This document shows, one piece after another, positions 44,537 to 53,262 of a stretch of DNA of 64,000 bases (the first letter of the stretch is position 1; the number at the start of each line of letters is the position of its first letter). The notes beneath the pieces were generated by a model. The model worked only from the letters and a program-made list of their open reading frames with translations. It did not search any database and had not been told where the DNA came from. The stretch spans positions 1,116,001 through 1,180,000 of the forward strand of contig NZ_OW968402.1 in assembly GCF_943169825.2 (NCBI RefSeq), written 5' to 3'. Source of the DNA: Varibaculum prostatecancerukia (GTDB lineage Bacteria > Actinomycetota > Actinomycetes > Actinomycetales > Actinomycetaceae). The position numbers and the translations under genes are program-made.

Positions 44537-45397
44537 CTACTTTTGACACTTCGGACACCAATAGCTGCGTCTGCCGGCCACTATCCGGTCTCGCACTATC
44601 GCCCCGCAACGCCGACAAGGCTCCCCAGACCGCTGGTAAACCCAAAAACGCCCTTGGGAGGGATCATCGGTAGTGCAGATCAAGCCTTCTTTGAGGCCGC
44701 GGCGCATTTGGGAACGCAAATCTTCCCACAGTGCCTGTAGGCGCTTTACCGAAACTTTCGCGGCCTGACGATTGGGGTTGATTCCGCAGCGGAATAGGCA
44801 TTCGGCGCGATAGATGTTGCCGGGACCAGCGATAAAGGATTGATCCATTACCACTTCCCCGATCCGGCGAGTAGTTTTCCGGGCGCGGGCAATAAAATCC
44901 TGAGCAGCGCAAGAATCCACCAAGGGATCGGGCCCCAGGCGGGCAAGAATCTTCTCTACTCCCGCTTTATCGAGCAGTTCGCACTGGTTAGGGCCAGACA
45001 GATCGGCTACTGCCCGGGAAAACTCTAGACGCAGCCGCACGTTCTCTCCTGGCGCTATTGGCTGGAACTGTCCCGAAAAGTGTTTATAGGTGTCACCCGG
45101 ATGTTCTCCTGGCATCCGAGGGGCGCCTATATGCCCGGGCAGGACTATTCCCGGTCCCGCCTGGAACTTCCACGAACCATAAAGCCCTAAATGCACGTGC
45201 AAAGTCGCCGGCTGGGGGATATTAAAATCTAGAAACAGATGTTTTCCCCAGGCCCAGGGGCGAGTAATTGTCGTGCTATCTAGGGCGGCGGCGCCCTCAG
45301 CAAATCGTCCCTGGGGCGAGGAGGCACGCGCAGTGCCCAGTTTCGATAACTCGGCAAAAGCAATGGCTAAACGGTGAATAGAATGTCCCTCTGGCAT
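44537..45397 (-). CDS. nei2: Fpg/Nei family DNA glycosylase, Nei2-like
   Basis: Base-excision enzyme of 286 residues for oxidised bases. It begins MPEGHSIHRLA: Pro2 and Glu3 are the catalytic residues of the family, and the PEGH start is typical of the Nei2 branch. The helix-two-turn-helix is in DQSFIAGPGNIYRAECLF, and the zinc finger at the end has CRRCG and CPKC. Divergent from pepO; both promoters overlap. Confidence 0.93.
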   Translation of the reverse strand: MPEGHSIHRLAIAFAELSKLGTARASSPQGRFAEGAAALDSTTITRPWAWGKHLFLDFNIPQPATLHVHLGLYGSWKFQAGPGIVLPGHIGAPRMPGEHPGDTYKHFSGQFQPIAPGENVRLRLEFSRAVADLSGPNQCELLDKAGVEKILARLGPDPLVDSCAAQDFIARARKTTRRIGEVVMDQSFIAGPGNIYRAECLFRCGINPNRQAAKVSVKRLQALWEDLRSQMRRGLKEGLICTTDDPSQGRFWVYQRSGEPCRRCGAIVRDRIVAGRRSYWCPKCQK

Positions 45398-45459
45398 AAG
45401 GCAATTGTTGCCTAGGGCGCTACGTTTGCCAAACTGCTGGGAATATTTAGGCTTAAAGC
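45398..45459. promoter_or_regulatory. Overlapping divergent leaderless promoters of nei2 and pepO
   Basis: Minus strand: TTGGCA (45432-45427), 17 bases, AACAAT (45409-45404), six bases, nei2 ATG. Plus strand: TTGCCA (45426-45431), 16 bases, TAGGCT (45448-45453), six bases, pepO ATG. The two -35 elements occupy the same bases, so RNA polymerase can serve only one side at a time. Neither gene has a Shine-Dalgarno sequence. Confidence 0.6.
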
Positions 45460-47439
45460 ATGAGTGAAAATTCCCTGGGGCAGGCCCCGCGTATTCAAGA
45501 TGACCTTTACCGCCATATCAACGGTGCCTGGCTAGATAGCTATGAAATCCCGGCTGACCGGGCGGTTGATGGGGCTTTCCGCGACTTGGTAGAGGACTCG
45601 CTGGCTCACTGTCGTCGTCTTTGTGAGGACGCGGCTGCTGGCAGCCTGGAGCGCCCGCAAGATGGCGAAACCAGTGCTGAGCGTTGGGATTTTGATGCCA
45701 GCCGGATTGGGCAACTTTTTCAGGCCTACCTGGATCAGGACGCGTTGGAGGCGCAGGGAACTACCCCGATCGCTCCCCTAATTCAGAAAGTTAATTCCTG
45801 CCAGAATCGGGATGAGCTAGCTAAGGTGCTTGGGGAGTTGGAACGCGAAGGCATCGATTCTCCGGTTGCTTTCCTGGTGAGTATCGATGCCGAAAATCCC
45901 GAACGCTATATCGGTCAGTTCTATCAGGCGGGCTTGGGATTGCCCGATGAATCTTATTATCGTCAGGATGAACACCGCGAAATTCGGGAAAAATACCGGG
46001 AGTTTTTGGCGCAAATGGCGTTGGAAAGCGGGATTGCCCCTGCAGGCAGCGAAACCGAGTTTGCGCAGCAAGTGTTTGATTTTGAAACCGCACTTGCCAG
46101 GCACCACTGGGATGCGGTGCGTAGCCGTGACGCGCAAGCAACCAATAACCCCACTACTTTCGAGCAGTTTATCGGCGACAATAAGGGATTTAACTATTCT
46201 GCATGGGCAGAAGGCTTGGGAGTCAAGCTTGAGGCTGGAGTCGATCCAATTAACGTCTATATGCCTTCCTATCAGGAAGGATTTGCCCAGCTGTGGGCAG
46301 ACAGTGATTTAGATACCTTAAAGCGATATCTGCAGATGAAAGTGGTTTTGGCGTTCGCCCCTTACCTGGATCCGCAGCTGCAAGAACTACGTTTTTCTTT
46401 TTACGGAACTACCCTGTCGGGGACACCGCAACGTCCGGAGCTGTGGAAACGCGCGGTAGGAACCGTGGAATCGGTATTGGACGAGGCACTCGGGCGCGCC
46501 TATGTGGCTTATCATTTCCCGCCTGAACATCGCGCAGCGATGGAAAAACTGGTGGACGCACTTTTAGCTGCCTATAAAGATGCGATTAGCAACCTGGACT
46601 GGATGGGGGAAGAAACCCGGGAGCGCGCCCTCGAAAAGCTTTCTAAGTTCACCCATAAAATCGGGTATCCGCGCCGCTGGCGAGACGACTCGGGCCTGCG
46701 TTTTTCGCCCGACGCCACCCTGGTAGATATGATTCGGGCTTCCAGTGCTTTTGAAACTGACTTCCAGCTGGCCCGGATCTTAAAACCGGTGGATAGAGAA
46801 GAATGGCATATGAGCCCGCAAACGGTGAACGCCTACTATTCCCCGCTCACGAACGAAATCGTGTTTCCGGCCGCGATCTTGCAGCCCCCATTTTTTGATC
46901 CTGAGGCTTCCCATGCCGCTAACTTTGGGGGTATCGGCGCGGTGATTGGTCACGAAATCGGGCATGGTTTCGATGACCAGGGATCCCACTATGACGGTGA
47001 CGGAAAACTTACTGAGTGGTGGACCGAGGCTGACCGGGAAGAATTCACTAAACGCACTGCGTCTTTGATTGCCCAATACGATGTTTACCGCCCCAGCGAA
47101 CTGCCGGGTGAGGACGTACACGTTAACGGCGCCCTCACTATTGGGGAAAATATTGGAGACTTGGGCGGTCTAGCGATCGCTTATAAAGCTTGGAGCAAAA
47201 CCCACCCGGAGGAGGCCGAGCTGGCGAAAGAGTTTTTCTTTTCTTGGGCGCGGGTGTGGCGCACCGCGATCCGCCCCGAAGCGGCTCGCCAACGCCTGGT
47301 GATTGACCCCCACTCCCCCGCCGAATTCCGCTGTAACGGGGTGGTTCGTAACCTGGATGCTTTCCACGATACTTTCCAAACCACGACCTCAGATCAGCTC
47401 TGGATGGAGCCAGGCGAGCGGGTGAAAATCTGGGAATAG
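45460..47439 (+). CDS. pepO: M13 family metallo-endopeptidase PepO
   Basis: A 659-residue neprilysin-like zinc peptidase. VIGHEIGHGFDDQG carries the HExxH zinc site at about 497-501, and GENIGDLGG at ~563 the third ligand Glu; NAYYSPLTNEIVFPAAILQPPFF is the substrate-binding motif. There is no signal peptide or membrane segment, so it should act in the cytoplasm on peptides. The distal ENIGDLGG Asp and the final C-terminal Trp are conserved in the family. pepN follows 48 bases later. Confidence 0.94.
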   Translation: MSENSLGQAPRIQDDLYRHINGAWLDSYEIPADRAVDGAFRDLVEDSLAHCRRLCEDAAAGSLERPQDGETSAERWDFDASRIGQLFQAYLDQDALEAQGTTPIAPLIQKVNSCQNRDELAKVLGELEREGIDSPVAFLVSIDAENPERYIGQFYQAGLGLPDESYYRQDEHREIREKYREFLAQMALESGIAPAGSETEFAQQVFDFETALARHHWDAVRSRDAQATNNPTTFEQFIGDNKGFNYSAWAEGLGVKLEAGVDPINVYMPSYQEGFAQLWADSDLDTLKRYLQMKVVLAFAPYLDPQLQELRFSFYGTTLSGTPQRPELWKRAVGTVESVLDEALGRAYVAYHFPPEHRAAMEKLVDALLAAYKDAISNLDWMGEETRERALEKLSKFTHKIGYPRRWRDDSGLRFSPDATLVDMIRASSAFETDFQLARILKPVDREEWHMSPQTVNAYYSPLTNEIVFPAAILQPPFFDPEASHAANFGGIGAVIGHEIGHGFDDQGSHYDGDGKLTEWWTEADREEFTKRTASLIAQYDVYRPSELPGEDVHVNGALTIGENIGDLGGLAIAYKAWSKTHPEEAELAKEFFFSWARVWRTAIRPEAARQRLVIDPHSPAEFRCNGVVRNLDAFHDTFQTTTSDQLWMEPGERVKIWE

Positions 47440-47487
47440 GAACACTTCAAAGTAAGCATTAGGATAGGTCTAAAAACAGGAGAGGTT

Positions 47488-50046
47488 ATGCCGGGTACTA
47501 ATCTGACAAAGATTGAGGCAGAAGAACGCAAGAACGTTATTGGGAAAGTTGCTTACACCATCGAGGTGGAGTTATCGGAAAGCGGAGATACTTTTCCTTC
47601 CCGCACGGTGATTGATTTTAAAGCTAAAGCCGGTGCCAGCACTTTTGTGGATTTAATCGCTCCGGAAGTGCTTTCTATTAAGCTAAACGGCCAGGACCTG
47701 GGTACTGATTGTTACCGGGACAGCCGGATTGAGCTTAGCAACCTAGCGGCAAATAACCGCCTGGAAGTGGTCGCTAACTGCGCCTATATGCACACCGGCG
47801 AGGGCGCGCATCGTTTTACTGACCCCGCCGATGGCCTCACCTATGTTTACACCCAGTTTGAGGTTCCGGATGCACGGAGGGTGTTTGCCTGTTTTGAACA
47901 GCCCGACCTGAAAGCCACCTACCAATTCTCGGTGACGGTACCGGAAAGTTGGACGGTGCTATCCAATATGGATACTCCCTCCCCGCAGGCTTTGAAGATG
48001 GAGCGGGCAGGAGATTCCCAGCGGCACCGTTTTGATTTCCCGGAAACTCCCCTGATTTCGACCTATATCACTGCCCTAGTGGCCGGCCCCTACCATAGCG
48101 TTAAATCGGTGCTCACCAGTATTGATGGGCGCACTATTCCCTTGGGGGTTTACTGCCGGCAATCGCTAGCCAAATACTTAGACGCGGATTTTGTGCTTGA
48201 GCAAACCGTTGCGGGATTCCGTTTTTACGAGTCCCGCTACGCTCGCCCCTATCCCTTCACTAAGTATGACCAGATTTTTGTTCCCGAATACAACGCGGGA
48301 GCGATGGAAAACGCGGGCTGTATTACCTTCCGCGACGAATACATTTTCCGCACTAAGCCCTCTGGAGCGCAGCTAGAGCAGCTCACCAACACCATTTTGC
48401 ATGAGCTTGCCCATATGTGGTTCGGGGATCTGGTCACTATGAAATGGTGGGATGACCTGTGGCTAAATGAGTCTTTCGCCGAGTTCATGTCGTATTGGTG
48501 CATGGCGGAAGGTACTCGTTTTAGTGACGCCTGGACCGGGTTCACGATGCGTAAAGTTTGGGGGGTCAACTGCGATCAGCTGCCTACCACCCACCCGATT
48601 GTGGCTCCTATCAGCGACTTGGCAGATGTGGAAGTTAACTTTGACGGTATTACCTATTCCAAGGGCGCGTGTGTGCTGCGGCAATTGGTGGCCTATGTGG
48701 GTGAAGGTAACTTCTTAGCCGCTTTGCGCAGCTATTTTGCTAGCCACGAATATTCCAATGCGACTTTGGCGGATTTCCTAGGGGAACTTGAGAACGCCAG
48801 TGGACGCAGCTTGAAGCAGTGGAGCCAGGTTTGGCTGCTGGAAGCGGGGATTACCCAACTGGAATCCCGGATTGATCGGGATAAGGACGGGCAAGTCACC
48901 AGCTTCCAGATTGTGCAGTCTTTGCCGCAGGAAGGCACCAGTTTGCGTCCGCACGCTACCACCGTAGGCGCCTATGATTTTGATGCTAACGGGAAACTGG
49001 TGTTGGCGCGCCGGGCGAGCGTAGATGTTCAAGGAGAGGTCACGACAGTTCCCGGTCTGGTAGGTACCAAGCATGACGTTTATGTGCTTAATGACCAGGA
49101 TTTGGCTTATGCAAAGATTCGTTTCGATGCTGATTCTTGGGAAGTTATCCGGACTCGGGTTGGTGATTTCGCGGATTCGTTGCCACGCGCGGTGATTATG
49201 TGCGCTGCCTGGGATATGGTGCGTGACGGCGATTTGAGTGCTTCGAAATATCTAGAGATGGCTTTGGGTGCGCTCAAACACGAAACTAATTCTTCGGTGT
49301 TGAACGGAATTCTGCGGCATATCCAAGGGGCGCTCGCCTACTATGCTGCCGAGCCCGATAGTGCGCATCGCCTGCTGGCACCAGCGCTTTTCGCCTTGGC
49401 GCAGAAAGCAGAACCGGCCTCGGATCGTCAGCGTCAGTTAGTACGGGCATTCTTGCATATAGCCGGGGCAAAAGAAGCCTCGGAAATCAAAGGTTGGTAT
49501 GAGGAAGGCAAAGTTCTCGAAGGCGTCAGCGTAGATACCGATCTGCGTTGGGATATGGTCTTCGCCTTGGCCGCTAATGGCCTGGCCAACGCAGATACGA
49601 TCCGTAAAATGGCGGAAAGTGACGACACTATTACCGGCCGGGAGAACGCTTTCTTGGCGCGCGCGACGGTGCCGGGTCGCGAAAATAAAGCGCAGTGGGC
49701 GCAGCGAGTGCTGGACGACACTACCCTCACCAATGGGCAGATCGATGCCCTGACTGCCGGAATCGCGCGTTCGCTTTGGCTACAGCCCGCCGATGCCGCC
49801 GATATTATCGAGCCCTATTTTGCAGCGCTCAACGATATTTGGTCTACCCGCACTATGCATATGGCAGAATCCCTGGTGGGCGGGCTTTACCCCTTAGCCG
49901 TGCAAAGCCGAGAAGGCTTCGACCTGGTAGAGCGGACGGAGCGTTGGCTGGCAGAGAACCCGGATGCCGATAAGGCGCTACGCCGCCTGGTACTAGAAGA
50001 ACTAGATGGGGCGCGGCGCTCTAAGCGGGCTCGCACCGGTAAGTAA
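47488..50046 (+). CDS. pepN: M1 family aminopeptidase N
   Basis: An 852-residue zinc aminopeptidase, cytoplasmic. NAGAMENAGCI at ~270 (substrate N-terminus recognition), HELAHMWFGDLVTMKWWDD at ~305 with the HExxH zinc site, and NESFAEF for the third ligand. The C-terminal ERAP1-like helical domain begins at ~540. GGAGAGG precedes the ATG. Together with pepO it forms a peptide-degradation pair. The 3' end is convergent with dnaE2. Confidence 0.95.
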   Translation: MPGTNLTKIEAEERKNVIGKVAYTIEVELSESGDTFPSRTVIDFKAKAGASTFVDLIAPEVLSIKLNGQDLGTDCYRDSRIELSNLAANNRLEVVANCAYMHTGEGAHRFTDPADGLTYVYTQFEVPDARRVFACFEQPDLKATYQFSVTVPESWTVLSNMDTPSPQALKMERAGDSQRHRFDFPETPLISTYITALVAGPYHSVKSVLTSIDGRTIPLGVYCRQSLAKYLDADFVLEQTVAGFRFYESRYARPYPFTKYDQIFVPEYNAGAMENAGCITFRDEYIFRTKPSGAQLEQLTNTILHELAHMWFGDLVTMKWWDDLWLNESFAEFMSYWCMAEGTRFSDAWTGFTMRKVWGVNCDQLPTTHPIVAPISDLADVEVNFDGITYSKGACVLRQLVAYVGEGNFLAALRSYFASHEYSNATLADFLGELENASGRSLKQWSQVWLLEAGITQLESRIDRDKDGQVTSFQIVQSLPQEGTSLRPHATTVGAYDFDANGKLVLARRASVDVQGEVTTVPGLVGTKHDVYVLNDQDLAYAKIRFDADSWEVIRTRVGDFADSLPRAVIMCAAWDMVRDGDLSASKYLEMALGALKHETNSSVLNGILRHIQGALAYYAAEPDSAHRLLAPALFALAQKAEPASDRQRQLVRAFLHIAGAKEASEIKGWYEEGKVLEGVSVDTDLRWDMVFALAANGLANADTIRKMAESDDTITGRENAFLARATVPGRENKAQWAQRVLDDTTLTNGQIDALTAGIARSLWLQPADAADIIEPYFAALNDIWSTRTMHMAESLVGGLYPLAVQSREGFDLVERTERWLAENPDADKALRRLVLEELDGARRSKRARTGK

Positions 50047-50190
50047 CAGTACCGCCTTTGCCATTTCCACTAGCCAAGTAACTACTTTTCTCTACCCCGA
50101 GGGCGAGGGTAACAGCTCTTTTGGGGTAGCAAAGTAACTAAATGCTGGGCGGATAGCTAGGGGCGGGAACTTACTTTGCTGCCGCCTTCC
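50047..50190. repeat. Inverted repeats between pepN and dnaE2
   Basis: Two perfect stems overlap here: CTACCCC (50092-50098) with GGGGTAG (50123-50129), and AGCAAAGTAA (50128-50137) with TTACTTTGCT (50171-50180). AAGTAACTA occurs twice (50076 and 50133). The gap is between convergent genes, so a bidirectional terminator is likely, although there is no long T tract. Confidence 0.5.
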
Positions 50191-53100
50191 CTAACGAAAG
50201 TCCCGGGATTTGGTGGGGACCGGCAGGTTTAACGGCTCGATTTTATCTGCCAGCAGGGCTAGAGCACCGTCTTTAGCTTGCAGCACTCCCCGCACGATTA
50301 GGGCATTTTGACTGAGGGCGAGGCGGCGGTAACGCTGCCAGCAACCAACCTGGCAGATCACGTTGACTAGCCCGGTTTCGTCCTCTAAAGATAAAAACAC
50401 TACGCCTTTGGCGGTGTGGGGGCGTTGGCGGTGCGTAACTAGCCCCGCGCACCGGATACGTTTGCCGGCTAACGCTGGATGCAGATGCTTGGCAGGGAGA
50501 ATTCCGCGGCGGGTAAGCTCTGGTCGCAGCAGTTTTGTGGGGTATCCCCACAGGCTGATTCCCAGGGCAGAGCTGTCCCATTTTACTTGTTCCCCGGTAC
50601 TTAAAGGCGCAAACTTAGGCGTCGCCTCGGCGAGGGCGAGTCCGGGGAGCTCTGGCTGATAGAAGCGGTTTTGCGAGGCAGATAGTAGGGGCGCGCGCCA
50701 CAGTCCTTCGCGGCGGGTGATCCCCAGGGAAGATAGCGCACCGGAGCCGGCTAGCAGTTCTAGCGCCGAAGTGGGCAGGCGGACGCGGGAAGTAAAGTCC
50801 TCCAGGGTTTTAAAGGAACCGGTGGTGCGGGCGGATAGGATGCTTTCTATCCATGCCGGACGCATACCTCGGATCTCCGCTAGCCCCAGGTTTAGGGAGG
50901 TCAGTCCCTCCCCGGGAATGGAATCTTTCTGGGAGGTATTCACGTCTGGGCGTAAGATTTTTATTCCGTGGCGGCGGGCATCAGAGATTAACGATTGCGG
51001 GGAATAAAATCCCATCGGTTGGTTAGCGAGGATCGCGGCGTAAAAAACCGCGGGATAATAGGCTTTTAGCCAGGCGGAGGCATAGACCAGGTAGGCGAAG
51101 GAAAAAGCGTGGGATTCCGGGAAACCGAATTCGGCGAAGCCGGACATTTGTGCCCAGATTTTTTCTTGTACCGGCGGCGGGATCTGGTTCTTTTCCATGC
51201 CCCGAAAAAACTCGGCGCGCAAGTCGGCCAGGTGTTCCCCCGGGTTTTTGCGTCCCATCGCTCGGCGCAGGTTATCTGATTGGGAACCGTTAAACCCGGC
51301 GGCATCTTTAGCTATCCGCATTAGTTGTTCTTGAAAAAGTGGCACCCCCAAGGTGCGTTCCAGGGCGGGTTTTAATAGCGGATGCAGGTAGGTGACTTTT
51401 TCGCGCCCGGAGCGGCGCGCCAGATAAGGATTGACTGCTTGCCCTTGAATAGGTCCCGGACGAATCAAAGCCACCTCGACTACCAGGTCATAGAAACATT
51501 TTGGTTTCAGGCGCGGCAAGGTAGACATTTGGGCGCGGGACTCGACTTGGAATACTCCAACCGTATCGGCTGCCTGTAATAGCTGGTAGACGCGCAGGTC
51601 TTCCGGAGGTAAGTTATGCAGGCGCCACGGCTTTCCGGAAGGCGATTTTTCCCCCCGCGCCTGCAAAGTTTCAAAAGCAGTACGCAGTGCCCCCATCATC
51701 CCCAGGGAAAGTAAATCGATTTTCACTAACCCGGCTTCGGAGCAGCTGTCTTTGTCCCATTGCACCACGGTTCGCCCCGGCATATTTGCCCAGTTAATCG
51801 CGGCCACTTCGGTAAGCGGCTTATCGGAAAGCACCATCCCGCCACAGTGGATCCCCAGGTGGCGTGGGAGTTTTTGCAACCGCCCCGCTATATTTCGCAC
51901 GTTTTCCGGTAAAGCCTTCCGGTCTAACCGCGCCCATTTCGCGGCGGTTTTGGCATCGTATCCGAGGGCGCGGGAGGCGTCTTTTAGCGCGGCTCGCGGG
52001 CGATAGCTAATCACATTAGCCACTTGAGCAGCATTTTCCCGTCCATATTTGTTATAGACGTGCTGAAGTACTTTTTCGCGTTGATTAGATTCAATATCCA
52101 GGTCAATATCGGGCAGATCTTTGCGGTCTGGAGTTAGGAAACGGTCGAATAGCATCTGATGGCGCACCGCATCTACCGCGGTGATTCCCAGGCAGTAACA
52201 GACCGCCGAGTTGGCAGCGGAGCCGCGTCCTTGCACATAGATACCGGAGGAAAAACAGTAGTCAACTATTTCTTTCACGATTAGGAAGTACCCGGAGAAT
52301 CCTTTTTGGAAAATCACTTTCAATTCTTGCCGAATTGTGTCTGCCGCTTTTTCCGGCACTGGATCCCCGTAGCGGCTGCGCGCCCCCTGCCAGGAAAGCT
52401 GCTCTAGGTAGGAGTCGGCGCTATAGCCGGGCGGCACCCGGGCTAAAGGTAGATGCGGCACCGGGGTAGAAAAATCAAAGATCAGGTCTTTTCCGATTGC
52501 GGCCGCATTTTCGAGGGCGTGGGGAATCTGCCGATAGATGTGGCGCAGTTGCTCCGGAGTCCGCAACATGGCGTGGGAGGCGGGAAGGAAGTCTTGAACT
52601 TTATCTAGGGGCAGGCGGTGGCGGGTGGCGGTCATAACATCTGCCAGGTGCTGACTGGCGGGGTCGGCGCAGCGGGCAGCACTGGTGGCCACTAGCGGCA
52701 GCTTAGTTTTGCGCGCCAAGTGATCTAGTTGCGCCGCTAGACGCTCTTCCCTATCGAAACCGGCTAAGGCGGCCTCTACCGCAATGTTTTCTGCCCCAAA
52801 CATCTCTTTTAGCTGTTCTAAGAAGCGAGCTGCCGCCGCGATTCCGGAGCGGTAAAGTACGCGCCGCAGCGGCCCGGCGCGGGTGCCGGTTAATATTAGC
52901 CACTGCCCTTTTGCCCAGGAGGCTAGTACGTCTAGGTTTTGTCGGTCTGCTTCCCGCTTTCCGGCAGCTAGATGATGAGCGCTAATTGCCCCAGTTAAAG
53001 CAGAATATCCCTGGTCGGAGCGGCAGATAACTGGCAGATGGGTTTCGTCCTCTAAAGTAAATTCGCACCCCGGCAAGAAAGCGAGGCCGGCTTGCCGGGC

Positions 53101-53262
53101 AGCGGCGCGCGCCTCCATCAACCCGTAAACTCCGTCATAATCGAGTAACGCTAGACCAGATAGCCCCAGTTTTTTCGCACCCTGCACCATTTCGCGCGGC
53201 GAACACGCCCCCACTGCGAAGGAATATGCCGAATGAGCGTGCAACTCGATATAGCCGCTCAT
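50191..53262 (-). CDS. dnaE2: Error-prone DNA polymerase III alpha subunit DnaE2
   Basis: A 1023-residue C-family polymerase that extends past lesions together with ImuA' and ImuB. The PHP domain starts directly (SGYIELHAHSAYSF), the palm has PDIDLDIE with the catalytic Asp pair at ~380, then VQWDKDSCSEAGLVKIDLLSLG, and an OB domain near the end (GLVTHRQRPHTAKGVVFLSLED). It is shorter than replicative DnaE1 (~1180) as expected. GGGAGGGG precedes the ATG at 53262, which overlaps the imuB stop by four bases; a frame extending to 53460 inside imuB is not used. Confidence 0.95.
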   Translation of the reverse strand: MSGYIELHAHSAYSFAVGACSPREMVQGAKKLGLSGLALLDYDGVYGLMEARAAARQAGLAFLPGCEFTLEDETHLPVICRSDQGYSALTGAISAHHLAAGKREADRQNLDVLASWAKGQWLILTGTRAGPLRRVLYRSGIAAAARFLEQLKEMFGAENIAVEAALAGFDREERLAAQLDHLARKTKLPLVATSAARCADPASQHLADVMTATRHRLPLDKVQDFLPASHAMLRTPEQLRHIYRQIPHALENAAAIGKDLIFDFSTPVPHLPLARVPPGYSADSYLEQLSWQGARSRYGDPVPEKAADTIRQELKVIFQKGFSGYFLIVKEIVDYCFSSGIYVQGRGSAANSAVCYCLGITAVDAVRHQMLFDRFLTPDRKDLPDIDLDIESNQREKVLQHVYNKYGRENAAQVANVISYRPRAALKDASRALGYDAKTAAKWARLDRKALPENVRNIAGRLQKLPRHLGIHCGGMVLSDKPLTEVAAINWANMPGRTVVQWDKDSCSEAGLVKIDLLSLGMMGALRTAFETLQARGEKSPSGKPWRLHNLPPEDLRVYQLLQAADTVGVFQVESRAQMSTLPRLKPKCFYDLVVEVALIRPGPIQGQAVNPYLARRSGREKVTYLHPLLKPALERTLGVPLFQEQLMRIAKDAAGFNGSQSDNLRRAMGRKNPGEHLADLRAEFFRGMEKNQIPPPVQEKIWAQMSGFAEFGFPESHAFSFAYLVYASAWLKAYYPAVFYAAILANQPMGFYSPQSLISDARRHGIKILRPDVNTSQKDSIPGEGLTSLNLGLAEIRGMRPAWIESILSARTTGSFKTLEDFTSRVRLPTSALELLAGSGALSSLGITRREGLWRAPLLSASQNRFYQPELPGLALAEATPKFAPLSTGEQVKWDSSALGISLWGYPTKLLRPELTRRGILPAKHLHPALAGKRIRCAGLVTHRQRPHTAKGVVFLSLEDETGLVNVICQVGCWQRYRRLALSQNALIVRGVLQAKDGALALLADKIEPLNLPVPTKSRDFR

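Noticed and set aside
44526-44546. TCAAAAG/CTTTTGA stem between purU and nei2 as a terminator
   Set aside because: Only seven weak base pairs and no T tract outside the stem; too weak to call.
50273-52006. Several open frames on both strands inside dnaE2
   Set aside because: They overlap a strongly supported polymerase gene, have no ribosome binding sites and show no recognisable protein features.
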